Under the pieces are notes generated by a model. That model was given only the letters and a program-made list of their open reading frames with translations. It was not told where the DNA came from and made no database searches. 33,908 bases of DNA from Lachnospiraceae bacterium. GTDB lineage: Bacteria; Bacillota; Clostridia; Lachnospirales; Lachnospiraceae. How positions within the stretch are numbered: the stretch's first letter is position 1; each line of letters opens with the position of its first letter. Below are positions 7,028 through 13,352 of this stretch, one piece after another. The stretch spans positions 1-33,908 of the forward strand of contig CAJTGD010000052.1 of NCBI GenBank assembly GCA_910575475.1, written 5' to 3'. The translations under genes and the position numbers were made by a program.

Positions 7028-7924
7028 ATGAAAAAATATGTAACCATAGATATCGGCGGCACCGCCATCAAGTACGGCATCCTAACCGGCGGCGGCGAAT
7101 TTCTCTGCCGCCGCCAGATGCGCACCGAAGCCTACAGGGGCGGCCCGTCCATCCTGGAAAAGGCAGTCGGCATTGCGGACGGATACATCAGCAAGAATCC
7201 GATCAGCGGCATCTGCATCTCGACCGCAGGCATGGTAGACACGGAAAAAGGCGAGATCTTTCACGCCGCTCCCCTGATCCCGCACTATACGGGCACACGG
7301 TTCAAAGAGGTGATGGAACAGCGGTTTGAGATCCCCTGTGAAGTGGAAAATGACGTAAACTGCGCCGGCCTTGCGGAATCCGTGTCCGGTGCGGCTAAGG
7401 ACTGCTCCCCCGCCCTCATGCTGACCATCGGGACCGGCATCGGCGGCTGTATCCTTGCGGACGGCAAGGTATTCCACGGCTTCAGCAACAGCGCCTGCGA
7501 GGTGGGGTATATGCACATGGCCGGAAGCGATTTTCAGACACTGGGCGCGGCAAGCATCCTCACCAGAAAGGTGGCCGAATGGAAGAATGAGCCGGCAGAG
7601 GTCTGGAACGGATACCACATCTTTGAGGAGGCCAAAAAGGGCGACGAACTCTGCATCCGGGCGATCGAGGAGATGACCGATGTGCTCGGCCAGGGGATCG
7701 CGAACATCTGCTATGTGATCAATCCGGAGGTGGTCGTCCTGGGCGGAGGCATCATGGCTCAGGAGGAATATCTGAGGCCCCTGATGGAACGAGCCCTGGA
7801 AAAGTACCTGATCCCGAGCATGTTTTCCCGAACCAGGATCGCATTTGCAAAGCACAGAAATGACGCCGGGATGCTGGGGGCGTTCTATCACTTTATGCAG
7901 CGCCGCGGAATGAACTCAAAATAG
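7028..7924 (+). CDS. nanK: ROK-family kinase, probable N-acetylmannosamine kinase
   Basis: ROK sugar kinase, 298 aa, predicted to phosphorylate N-acetylmannosamine from NanA for use by NanE. The ATP site DIGGTAIKYG is at 8-17, the catalytic aspartate is in VENDVN (Asp109), TIGTGIGG is at 133-140, and the C-terminal PEVVVLGGGI is present. The usual ROK zinc site (His plus CxCGxxGC) is absent: the position after CEVG is Tyr161 and the cysteine cluster is missing. This variation occurs in ROK proteins of Firmicutes. The ribosome binding site is GAGGGG. There is no DNA-binding domain, so this is the enzyme, not a NagC-type repressor. Confidence 0.88.
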   Translation: MKKYVTIDIGGTAIKYGILTGGGEFLCRRQMRTEAYRGGPSILEKAVGIADGYISKNPISGICISTAGMVDTEKGEIFHAAPLIPHYTGTRFKEVMEQRFEIPCEVENDVNCAGLAESVSGAAKDCSPALMLTIGTGIGGCILADGKVFHGFSNSACEVGYMHMAGSDFQTLGAASILTRKVAEWKNEPAEVWNGYHIFEEAKKGDELCIRAIEEMTDVLGQGIANICYVINPEVVVLGGGIMAQEEYLRPLMERALEKYLIPSMFSRTRIAFAKHRNDAGMLGAFYHFMQRRGMNSK

Positions 7925-7938
7925 CAGGTAATCAATTA

Positions 7939-8781
7939 ATGGAATATTATGTAAAATCCGTAGTACCCATGATCGAATCGAATTATGATAATTTTACAAT
8001 GGTAGAAAAAACGATCGCAGATTTTTTCATACAGAACCGGAAGAAAATGGATTTTTCCGCAAAGTCCATTTCCGAAAAGCTGTATGTATCGGAAGCCTCG
8101 CTGTCCCGTTTCGCCAAAAAATGCGGCTACCGGGGATATCGGGAGTTCGTATACCAGTACGAAGAGACCTTCGTAGAAAAACAGGAATCCATGACCGGCA
8201 ATACGAGGATGATCCTCAACGCCTACCAGGAGCTTTTGAACAAGACCTACAGCCTGGTAGACGAGGCCCAGATTGCCCGGATCGGGCGGTATCTCAACCA
8301 GTCGGACCGGGTCTTTGTGTGCGGCCGGGGCAGCTCCGGCCTGACAGCCGAAGAAATGGAACTGCGCTTTATGCGGATCGGCGTGGACATTGACTCCATC
8401 AAGGATACCGACCTGATGCGCATGCAGGCCGTGTTCCAGGACCGGAACAGCCTGGTATTCGGGATCAGCATCAGCGGGGAAAAGGAGGATGTGCTCTACC
8501 TGCTCAAGGAAGCTCACCGCAGGGGCGCCAAAACCGTCATCCTCACCGCCAAGAACCGGGGCATCTTCGAAGAGTTCTGCGACGAGATCGTGCTCCTGCC
8601 TTCCCTCCGGCACCTGAACCACGGCAACGTGATCTCCCCCCAGTTTCCCATCCTGGTCATGCTGGATATCATTTATTCCTATTACGTGGAACAGGATAAG
8701 TTCGCGAAAGAGCTTCTACATGACAATACGCTCCGGGCGCTGGAAGAAGGGGAACACAAGCGGCGTGAGGTGATCGAATGA
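7939..8781 (+). CDS. MurR/RpiR-family transcriptional regulator of the nan operon
   Basis: 280-aa one-component regulator. An N-terminal HTH_6 domain (about 1-75; recognition region SEASLSRFAKKCGYRGYREF) is followed by a SIS sugar-phosphate-binding domain (about 105-250; VFVCGRGSSGLTAEE, then SLVFGISISGEKEDV). RpiR proteins sense phosphosugars, and N-acetylmannosamine-6-phosphate is the obvious ligand here by context. It lies 14 bases after nanK with a modest ribosome binding site, followed by the operon terminator. The palindrome in the operon promoter (3021-3032) is the candidate binding site. Confidence 0.88.
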   Translation: MEYYVKSVVPMIESNYDNFTMVEKTIADFFIQNRKKMDFSAKSISEKLYVSEASLSRFAKKCGYRGYREFVYQYEETFVEKQESMTGNTRMILNAYQELLNKTYSLVDEAQIARIGRYLNQSDRVFVCGRGSSGLTAEEMELRFMRIGVDIDSIKDTDLMRMQAVFQDRNSLVFGISISGEKEDVLYLLKEAHRRGAKTVILTAKNRGIFEEFCDEIVLLPSLRHLNHGNVISPQFPILVMLDIIYSYYVEQDKFAKELLHDNTLRALEEGEHKRREVIE

Positions 8782-8816
8782 GCCGGTGATATGAATCACC
8801 GGCCCTCTCTTTTTTA
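8782..8816 (+). terminator. Terminator of the nan operon
   Basis: GCCGGTGAT (8782-8790) and ATCACCGGC (8795-8803) form a 9-bp stem with an ATGA loop, followed by a run of mostly T residues. It starts right after the regulator stop codon. Confidence 0.85.
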
Positions 8817-8819
8817 TTA

Positions 8820-9185
8820 CTATATTCCCTTTTCCTGAAAAACCCTGTAAAGCTCCTCCGCCTCTTCCATCGAACTGACCCAGCCGTATTCTCTCAGATC
8901 CACCTGCCAGCCCGCATCCGTCCTCTTCACCAGAACCCCCTCCGCCTCCAGAAGCCGCTTCTGCGTCTCCGGAGTCTCAAAAGCCTCCGCGCCGCTTAAA
9001 ATCCCCTTCGCATTCACGATCCGGTGCGCGGGAACATGCTCTCCTGCCCGCCCCCGCCGCAGGGCGTACCCCACCTGACGGGCATTCCCCGGCTTTCCGC
9101 AGAGCAGGGCGATCTGTCCGTAGGATGCTGTCCGGCCTGCGGGAATCCGCTCACATACCAATTCCATCCGTTTATAAAAATCCAT
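8820..9185 (-). CDS. Alkyltransferase-like protein (MGMT family without the active cysteine)
   Basis: 121-aa protein matching the DNA-binding domain of O6-alkylguanine-DNA alkyltransferase: ERIPAGRTASYGQIA, GNARQVGYAL (Arg36 as finger residue) and VPAHRIVN. The methyl-acceptor motif PCHR reads PAHR here, so Ala53 replaces the reactive Cys. That is the mark of ATL proteins, which bind alkylated guanine and hand it to nucleotide excision repair rather than repairing it. The start at 9185 follows AAAGGA; the upstream ATG at 9212 has no such site. The C-terminal tail (about 70-121) is longer than the minimal domain. It is transcribed convergently with the nan operon. Confidence 0.9.
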   Translation of the reverse strand: MDFYKRMELVCERIPAGRTASYGQIALLCGKPGNARQVGYALRRGRAGEHVPAHRIVNAKGILSGAEAFETPETQKRLLEAEGVLVKRTDAGWQVDLREYGWVSSMEEAEELYRVFQEKGI

Positions 9186-9217
9186 GAAACACAATCCTTT
9201 CTTTCCCGACATGGTTC

Positions 9218-9460
9218 CTAACTTCCCGTTTCATTAATCACCAGATATCGGTTCTTCAGCTCATGCTCTGTTCCTAACAGCAGATTTCCGAAAAAATATT
9301 CCAGATATTCCGTAGTTGCATGGATCCCCCGCGTCAGATCGTTATAGTTCGCACGCACAAGGGCATTCCGGAAATACCAGGAATGCGCTGCAAATGCATC
9401 ATGATTGATATGGAATCCAAATGTTTTCAGATATTTCACCGCTATGCTTTTGATCCATGA
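9218..9460 (-). pseudogene. Fragment of a Fic-family protein
   Basis: The frame reads YLKTFGF, HSWYFRNALVRANY, HATTEYLEYFFGNLLLG and ELKNRY, which I recognise as the segment between the Fic core and the C-terminal winged helix in Lachnospiraceae Fic proteins. The catalytic HPFxxGN motif and the whole N-terminal part are missing, and the frame ends before the winged helix. It is a decayed piece beside the slipin gene; the residues read from 9461-9556 are not Fic-like. Confidence 0.65.
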
Positions 9461-9552
9461 TCCACCGCCTTCCCTTATTTCATCCTCAATGACTCCAGAA
9501 CATAGAGTCCTTTCCCTCTTTTCTCCCATTGTACCAGATAGCACGCCAAAAG

Positions 9553-10686
9553 TCACCCGCCGTTTTCAGAGATAAAAAGTCCTGCCTCTTTCATCCCCAT
9601 CAGCCTCCCCAGCTGCTCCACGATCCCCGCATTCCCATTAACAGAGATCTCACCCACCTTTTCGCAGATCCGCTCCAGGTATTCCAGCTCTTTCAGCTTA
9701 TAAAGCGTCTGGTTCTCATCCATCAGCTTCGCCGTGTTGAGAAGCGATCTGGTAGATGCCACCTCCTCCCTTCGGGAGATCACATTTGCCTGCGCAGTCT
9801 TTTCCGCCACGAGCACAGAATTCATGATCGCCCTGATCTCGCCCGGCAGGATGATATCTTTGATCCCGGCCGTCAGAAACTTCACGCAGAACATCGTTTC
9901 CCGCTCCTTCAGCGCCTCGTAGATCTCGCCGGAGATCCGCTCCTTGCCCTCAAGGATCTCATCCAGCTTATAATTCCCCACGATCTCCCGGATCGCCAGC
10001 TGTACCGCCGAATAAAGCTGTCCCTTCAGATCTGAGATGACCGAGACAAATTCTACGGCGTCCCGGATCTGATACATGCAGGCAACATTCATCCGGATTC
10101 CGATCTTATCCTTCGTCAAAATCTCCTGTCCCACAATATCCAACGCTTTCTGCTTCATATCCAGCACCTGATAGGAAATGCTGTGCCGATAGTTCCAGAA
10201 TCGGTAAATTCCCCTGGAAAGCGGCTTCTGCAATATATTGTCATAATACACCAGTCCCGTTTCCCCTTCCCCGACCTTCACTTCCGTATAGAGTTTTCCC
10301 GGAAGCAGGGCAAGCATCTGCCTGGTAACCTCCGGCCCGATCATCGTTTCCGTCATGGAAACCGTCTGAATCTCATAGCTGTCAAATACATTCCAAAACG
10401 TATATTCCTTCCGGTTGGCATAGGACGCCAGCTTTCCATTGATATAGAGAAATCCCACAAAACCGTCCGGAATCTCCATATGTACGGTCGCATCCAGAAA
10501 TGCCGGATCTTTCGAAAGCACCTGGTACGGAACATCCATATAGTCCAGTTCTCCGGTCATCTCCTCAATCTCCACCGTATACCCCGCCATCCTGGAAAAA
10601 TGCCAGGTCCCGGAGGGAATCATCTTCTTAAAAATTCCATTCTTCAACACAAATCCCGCCTGATTGTCCTGTATCATATACTTCAT
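9553..10686 (-). CDS. Slipin / SPFH (band 7) domain protein
   Basis: 377-aa protein of the slipin branch of the SPFH superfamily. The SPFH core lies at about 140-310 (KIGIRMNVACMYQIRDAVEF, LYSAVQLAIREIVG, FLTAGIKDIILP), followed by a helical, probably coiled-coil tail to about 345. There is no hydrophobic N-terminal anchor. Instead residues 6-30, 72-98 and 139-164 share a pattern (D/E-x-x-x-G-F/L-V, then N-G/N, then F or FW), a three-fold repeat ahead of the core. The start at 10686 follows GGAGG at 9 bases. SPFH proteins oligomerise, usually at membranes. It lies in the same direction as rtcB and the tRNA-like RNA, and is probably co-transcribed with them. Confidence 0.88.
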   Translation of the reverse strand: MKYMIQDNQAGFVLKNGIFKKMIPSGTWHFSRMAGYTVEIEEMTGELDYMDVPYQVLSKDPAFLDATVHMEIPDGFVGFLYINGKLASYANRKEYTFWNVFDSYEIQTVSMTETMIGPEVTRQMLALLPGKLYTEVKVGEGETGLVYYDNILQKPLSRGIYRFWNYRHSISYQVLDMKQKALDIVGQEILTKDKIGIRMNVACMYQIRDAVEFVSVISDLKGQLYSAVQLAIREIVGNYKLDEILEGKERISGEIYEALKERETMFCVKFLTAGIKDIILPGEIRAIMNSVLVAEKTAQANVISRREEVASTRSLLNTAKLMDENQTLYKLKELEYLERICEKVGEISVNGNAGIVEQLGRLMGMKEAGLFISENGG

Positions 10687-10845
10687 GATCATATTCCTCC
10701 AATGCTTCATTTCCTGTCTCTGATCCTTGTGAACGCCTGTGGCCTCTAATGAATACTTTTATCCCTCATCCATCCGCCTGATGCGGAGGCCCGGTTCAGC
10801 AGATGATCGAAAGGAAGCTCCAAGCTGCCGGGATTCCCCTTATTT

Positions 10846-10992
10846 CTATATGAGCCTCTCAGCCCCACACAAAGCCTGAGACCTTTTGAAGCCATATAAA
10901 AACAGAATATCCTCTGCGGCTTTTTCTTTCTTCCGATCCCTCTGCGGTATCCCCTGCCTGCTGGCAGCAGGCCGGACTGCATTTTGCGCCAT
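10846..10992 (-). CDS. Possible 48-aa protein with start buried in a hairpin
   Basis: Reads MAQNAVRPAASRQGIPQR, then a lysine-rich helix and AAEDILFLYGFKRSQALCGAE. GGAGAG stands 8 bases before the ATG, a normal spacing. Both the Shine-Dalgarno and two bases of the start codon lie within the hairpin at 10986-11022. I recognise no family. It may be a real small protein or leader peptide, or an accidental frame in structured RNA; the ribosome binding site is the main evidence. Confidence 0.35.
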   Translation of the reverse strand: MAQNAVRPAASRQGIPQRDRKKEKAAEDILFLYGFKRSQALCGAERLI

Positions 10993-11022
10993 GGTATCGC
11001 TCTCCCGAAGGAGATCTGGCGC
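10986..11022 (-). promoter_or_regulatory. UUCG-capped hairpin covering a ribosome binding site and start codon
   Basis: On the minus strand GCGCCA pairs with TGGCGC, and inside it TCTCC pairs with GGAGA across a TTCG loop closed by C-G, a very stable RNA tetraloop. GGAGA is the Shine-Dalgarno and TGGCGC contains the last two bases of the ATG of the 48-aa ORF. A third hairpin (GCCTGC/GCAGGC, 10956-10972) lies just inside that ORF. Confidence 0.6.
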
Positions 11023-11044
11023 TGCCGGAATCCGGGATAAAAGC

Positions 11045-11207
11045 ATTTCACTGATGCGGATTCGAACCGCAGACTTGAAGAGTCTTGCCAATCAACATGT
11101 TGTGTACTCTGCCACTGAGCTACCGTTTACACGGGAGGGAGTCGAACCCTCGACACCACAGATCTTTCTTAACCTTCCAGTCAGGGAACTGTTAAGAATC
11201 GTGAAAT
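11045..11207 (-). ncRNA. Tandem tRNA-like RNA between rtcB and slipin
   Basis: Reading on the minus strand, ATTTCAC (11207-11201) and GTGAAAT (11051-11045) pair perfectly and enclose the element. Inside are: a long hairpin (TTCTTAAC/GTTAAGAA plus TTCC/GGAA, 11198-11166); a perfect T-arm GAGGG-TTCGACT-CCCTC (11151-11135); a D-arm GCTC-AGTGGCA-GAGT preceded by TA (11120-11106); a short hairpin AGACT/AGTCT; and a second perfect T-arm TGCGG-TTCGAAT-CCGCA (11071-11055). Both T-loops fit the tRNA consensus TTCRANY. No normal anticodon arm or acceptor stem completes either half, so neither is an ordinary tRNA. Some short frames on both strands across this stretch are by-products. TTTCACG can instead pair with CGTGTAA after the first T-arm, an alternative fold. 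A hairpin at 11214-11242 separates it from rtcB. Confidence 0.75.
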
Positions 11208-11304
11208 ATTTATGGTATACCTGACAGCACGCTGCAGGCACCGCCGGGCAGGAAGTATTTTCCAATACCCGCGCGTTATAAATGATTTCCTAATATTATG
11301 AAAC

Positions 11305-12537
11305 CTATCCCTTTACGACGCCAACCGTCTTCAATTTTCTCACCGGCGTCACCATATCTATCTGCTGCGCCATCACCTGGTCGATGTCCTTATAGGCAAA
11401 TCTGCACTCCTCCGCGACATCGTTTTTCTTCCGTTTTCCAAGCACAACACCCTGTTCTTTCAGATCTACCATCACCTTTTCTACAGAAAATTCCCTCACT
11501 GCTCCGGACCGGGAGTAATTCCTGCCCGCGCCGTGGGAAGAACTGCAGAAGGTATCCGGATTTCCTTTTCCTTCCACTACATAGCTGTAAGAGCCCATCG
11601 CTCCCGGTATCACAGCCATTTCCCCCTTGCGCACCCTGGTCGCGCCTTTCCGGTGCACCCACACATTTGCATGATAATGATGCTCCAGCGCCGCGTAATT
11701 GTGATGGCAGTTGATCTCCTCCCCAAATTCTACGGTAAGCCCCGTATGCTTTTCGATCAGTTCCGATACGATCCTGCAGGTCTTTTCCAGCATACGCGCC
11801 CGGTTCTCAAAAGCATAGTCCATGGACAGGTTCATCCAGCGGATATACTGCTGCCCTTCTTCGGTCTGTACAGGCAGAAATGCCAGCTGATATTCCTCCT
11901 TCACCTCGCTGTACCACTTCCGGTTCAGTTCCCTTGCCTTCTTATGAAAATGATCACACACTGACTTTCCCAGATGGCGGCTCCCGGAATGGATCATAAT
12001 GCACAGATACCCATCCTGATCCTCCTGCAGTTCAATAAAATGGTTGCCGCCCCCTAAGCTTCCCACCTGATAATATCCATCCTCGATCAGAGGCAGGAGC
12101 TCTGCATCCGCCTCATACTTCTCCAGCTCCTGCTTTGCCAGGTCCAGCACCCGGGACTCCTGCGGCTCCCGATACCGCTCCATATTTAACGGGATCTCCC
12201 GCATGATATTTCCGATCATCGCCTGGATCATCGTGCCGTTCCCGGTCTGGACCTCCCGAATCTCCTCCACACGGATATTGGTAGGGATAAAATCCATGCC
12301 GCATCCGATATCCACTCCCACCGCATTCGGAATGATCACATCCTTCGCCGCGATCACCCCTCCGATGGGCATTCCCTTTCCGGCATGGGTATCCGGCATC
12401 AGACAGACCCATTTATGTAAAAACGGAAGCTGTGACAGATGATATGCCTGTTCCAGACAATTACTCTCAAGCTGTCCTTCCTTCTCCAGCCAGACCTTGA
12501 CCGGAACTCTGGTTTTATCATTACAGATTACAAACAT
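11305..12537 (-). CDS. rtcB: RNA-splicing ligase RtcB
   Basis: GTP- and Mn2+-dependent RNA ligase that joins 2',3'-cyclic phosphate (or 3'-phosphate) and 5'-OH ends, as left by many RNases and anticodon nucleases. 410 aa, about the length of E. coli RtcB (408). Metal and active-site residues are visible: Cys79 in VDIGCGM, His166 in LGGGNHFIE, His183 in MIHSGSRHLG, the EEINCHHNY motif near 278, and the guanylylated histidine in SSSHGAGR (His335). The C-terminus (DIDQVMAQQ...VVKG) is typical. The start at 12537 follows AAAGGAG at 8 bases; the longer frame to 12636 runs through the leader motif. No archease, RtcA or RtcR gene is seen nearby. Confidence 0.96.
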   Translation of the reverse strand: MFVICNDKTRVPVKVWLEKEGQLESNCLEQAYHLSQLPFLHKWVCLMPDTHAGKGMPIGGVIAAKDVIIPNAVGVDIGCGMDFIPTNIRVEEIREVQTGNGTMIQAMIGNIMREIPLNMERYREPQESRVLDLAKQELEKYEADAELLPLIEDGYYQVGSLGGGNHFIELQEDQDGYLCIMIHSGSRHLGKSVCDHFHKKARELNRKWYSEVKEEYQLAFLPVQTEEGQQYIRWMNLSMDYAFENRARMLEKTCRIVSELIEKHTGLTVEFGEEINCHHNYAALEHHYHANVWVHRKGATRVRKGEMAVIPGAMGSYSYVVEGKGNPDTFCSSSHGAGRNYSRSGAVREFSVEKVMVDLKEQGVVLGKRKKNDVAEECRFAYKDIDQVMAQQIDMVTPVRKLKTVGVVKG

Positions 12538-12552
12538 CACATTCTCTCCTTT

Positions 12553-12613
12553 CGTTTCCAATTTTCGCAGAAAATTGATAACCTGCTTGTGCATCAGCAC
12601 AATCCCTATTATA
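12553..12613 (-). promoter_or_regulatory. Promoter plus two-hairpin leader, copy B (rtcB)
   Basis: TATAAT (12608-12613 on the minus strand) is followed by AGGGATTG, hairpin 1 (TGTGC-TGAT-GCACA) and hairpin 2 (GTTATCAATTTTC/GAAAATTGGAAAC, one mismatch, TGC loop). It ends 16 bases ahead of the rtcB start codon, so the leader is short and the second hairpin sits close to the ribosome binding site. No good -35 is visible. It matches copies at 2185-2246 and 27854-27917. Confidence 0.65.
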
Positions 12614-12668
12614 AGAAAAAGTTTCCAAAACATCATTTCAAAAAAGTTGCGAACTTCCTGTGACCTGC

Positions 12669-12698
12669 TTGATTTTTCCGGAGTACATAAAGTATACT
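12669..12698 (+). promoter_or_regulatory. Promoter of the DUF4869-WYL operon
   Basis: TTGATT (12669-12674), an 18-base spacer and TATACT (12693-12698) point away from rtcB. The transcript would carry a leader of about 195 bases before the DUF4869 start. Confidence 0.55.
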
Positions 12699-12824
12699 AT
12701 ATTACATGCCCCCACCCAGTTACGATAATGAATGGTCGAGAGGAGGCACATAAAATCTGATATACTAACTATTGCTAATTGTTATACTGCGCGCCAGATA
12801 AATCTGCCGCGAAGTAAACATGAT

Positions 12825-12872
12825 GCGCACAGCCGCATAAGGAAGTATGCCGCTTCGGGCTGCGGCTGGCGC
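12825..12872 (+). promoter_or_regulatory. Strong hairpin in the DUF4869 leader
   Basis: GCGC plus CAGCCGCA (one bulged A) pairs with TGCGGCTG plus GCGC, a 12-bp GC-rich stem with a 23-base loop, ending 27 bases before the start codon. It has no T tract. A reading frame through it from 12732 has no gene-like content before the DUF4869 start. Confidence 0.55.
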
Positions 12873-12899
12873 GATACTCAGGAAGGCAGGAAATGCAAT

Positions 12900-13352
12900 A
12901 TGCTGAAAATATGGTATTATGGCGGGACAGAATATTTGAACGATGCCCCCTCCTATTTTGATAACGTATATGAAGATGAATGGATCGAAGATCCCTTTGT
13001 CAAAGAGATGATCCAGGACGTTGACCACTCCGCTGTCCTCAGTGCCCACATCATCGAGAGCCCTGTTTTAGGCGCGATCACGCCAAAGGATCTGTCCGGC
13101 GGTGTAAAGGTTCTGATTCTGATGCTGAAGGATGATTCTTTTATATATAATTTGTCCAACTGCGGAAACAACTGTGCAAAGTGGGTCTTAAGAATCGCAG
13201 AATCCAAAGACCTGACCGTATATCTGCAGCATATCATCCGTTTTGAGGGCACATTTGAGATCCAGATCATGAATACCGGAAAGCTCGTCCACAATCCGAC
13301 AGAATATGTGGATGGATTATTGGAAGCGGAGGCCATGCAGGATGAAGGGTAG
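12900..13352 (+). CDS. DUF4869 domain-containing protein, 150 aa
   Basis: The sequence MLKIWYYGGTEYLNDAPSYF, then DPFVKEMIQDVDHSAVL, SPVLGAITPKDLSGGVKVLI, CGNNCAKWVL and FEIQIMNTGKLVHNPTEYV, matches the DUF4869 family, which I know from Lachnospiraceae genomes and which has no known function. Length is normal. The start at 12900 follows AGGAA; an upstream in-frame ATG at 12732 would add 56 residues translated from the structured leader and is unlikely. It overlaps the next gene by 11 bases, so the two are coupled and probably work together. Confidence 0.8.
   Translation: MLKIWYYGGTEYLNDAPSYFDNVYEDEWIEDPFVKEMIQDVDHSAVLSAHIIESPVLGAITPKDLSGGVKVLILMLKDDSFIYNLSNCGNNCAKWVLRIAESKDLTVYLQHIIRFEGTFEIQIMNTGKLVHNPTEYVDGLLEAEAMQDEG

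Noticed and set aside
7028..7924. NagC-type ROK repressor
   Set aside because: No N-terminal helix-turn-helix; the ATP site begins at residue 8, so it is a kinase.
10746..11051. Minus-strand 101-codon frame overlapping the tRNA-like RNA and small ORF
   Set aside because: No ribosome binding site at its start, and low-complexity arginine/glycine composition; the 48-aa frame with a good ribosome site is the better candidate.
11045..11151. Two ordinary tRNA genes
   Set aside because: T-arms are perfect, but no 7-bp acceptor plus anticodon arm can be completed for either half, so they are called tRNA-like.
10886..11224. Plus-strand 112-codon frame across the tRNA-like region
   Set aside because: It reads RIRTADLKS and EGVEPSTP, the familiar false translation of T-arms. 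There is no ribosome binding site, and the structured RNA on the other strand explains the sequence.
12538..12636. N-terminal extension of RtcB
   Set aside because: It overlaps the conserved promoter-leader motif; RtcB proteins begin near the start at 12537.
12732..12899. N-terminal extension of the DUF4869 protein
   Set aside because: It runs through a strong GC-rich leader hairpin and is unlike the family; the start at 12900 has a ribosome site and the expected N-terminus.
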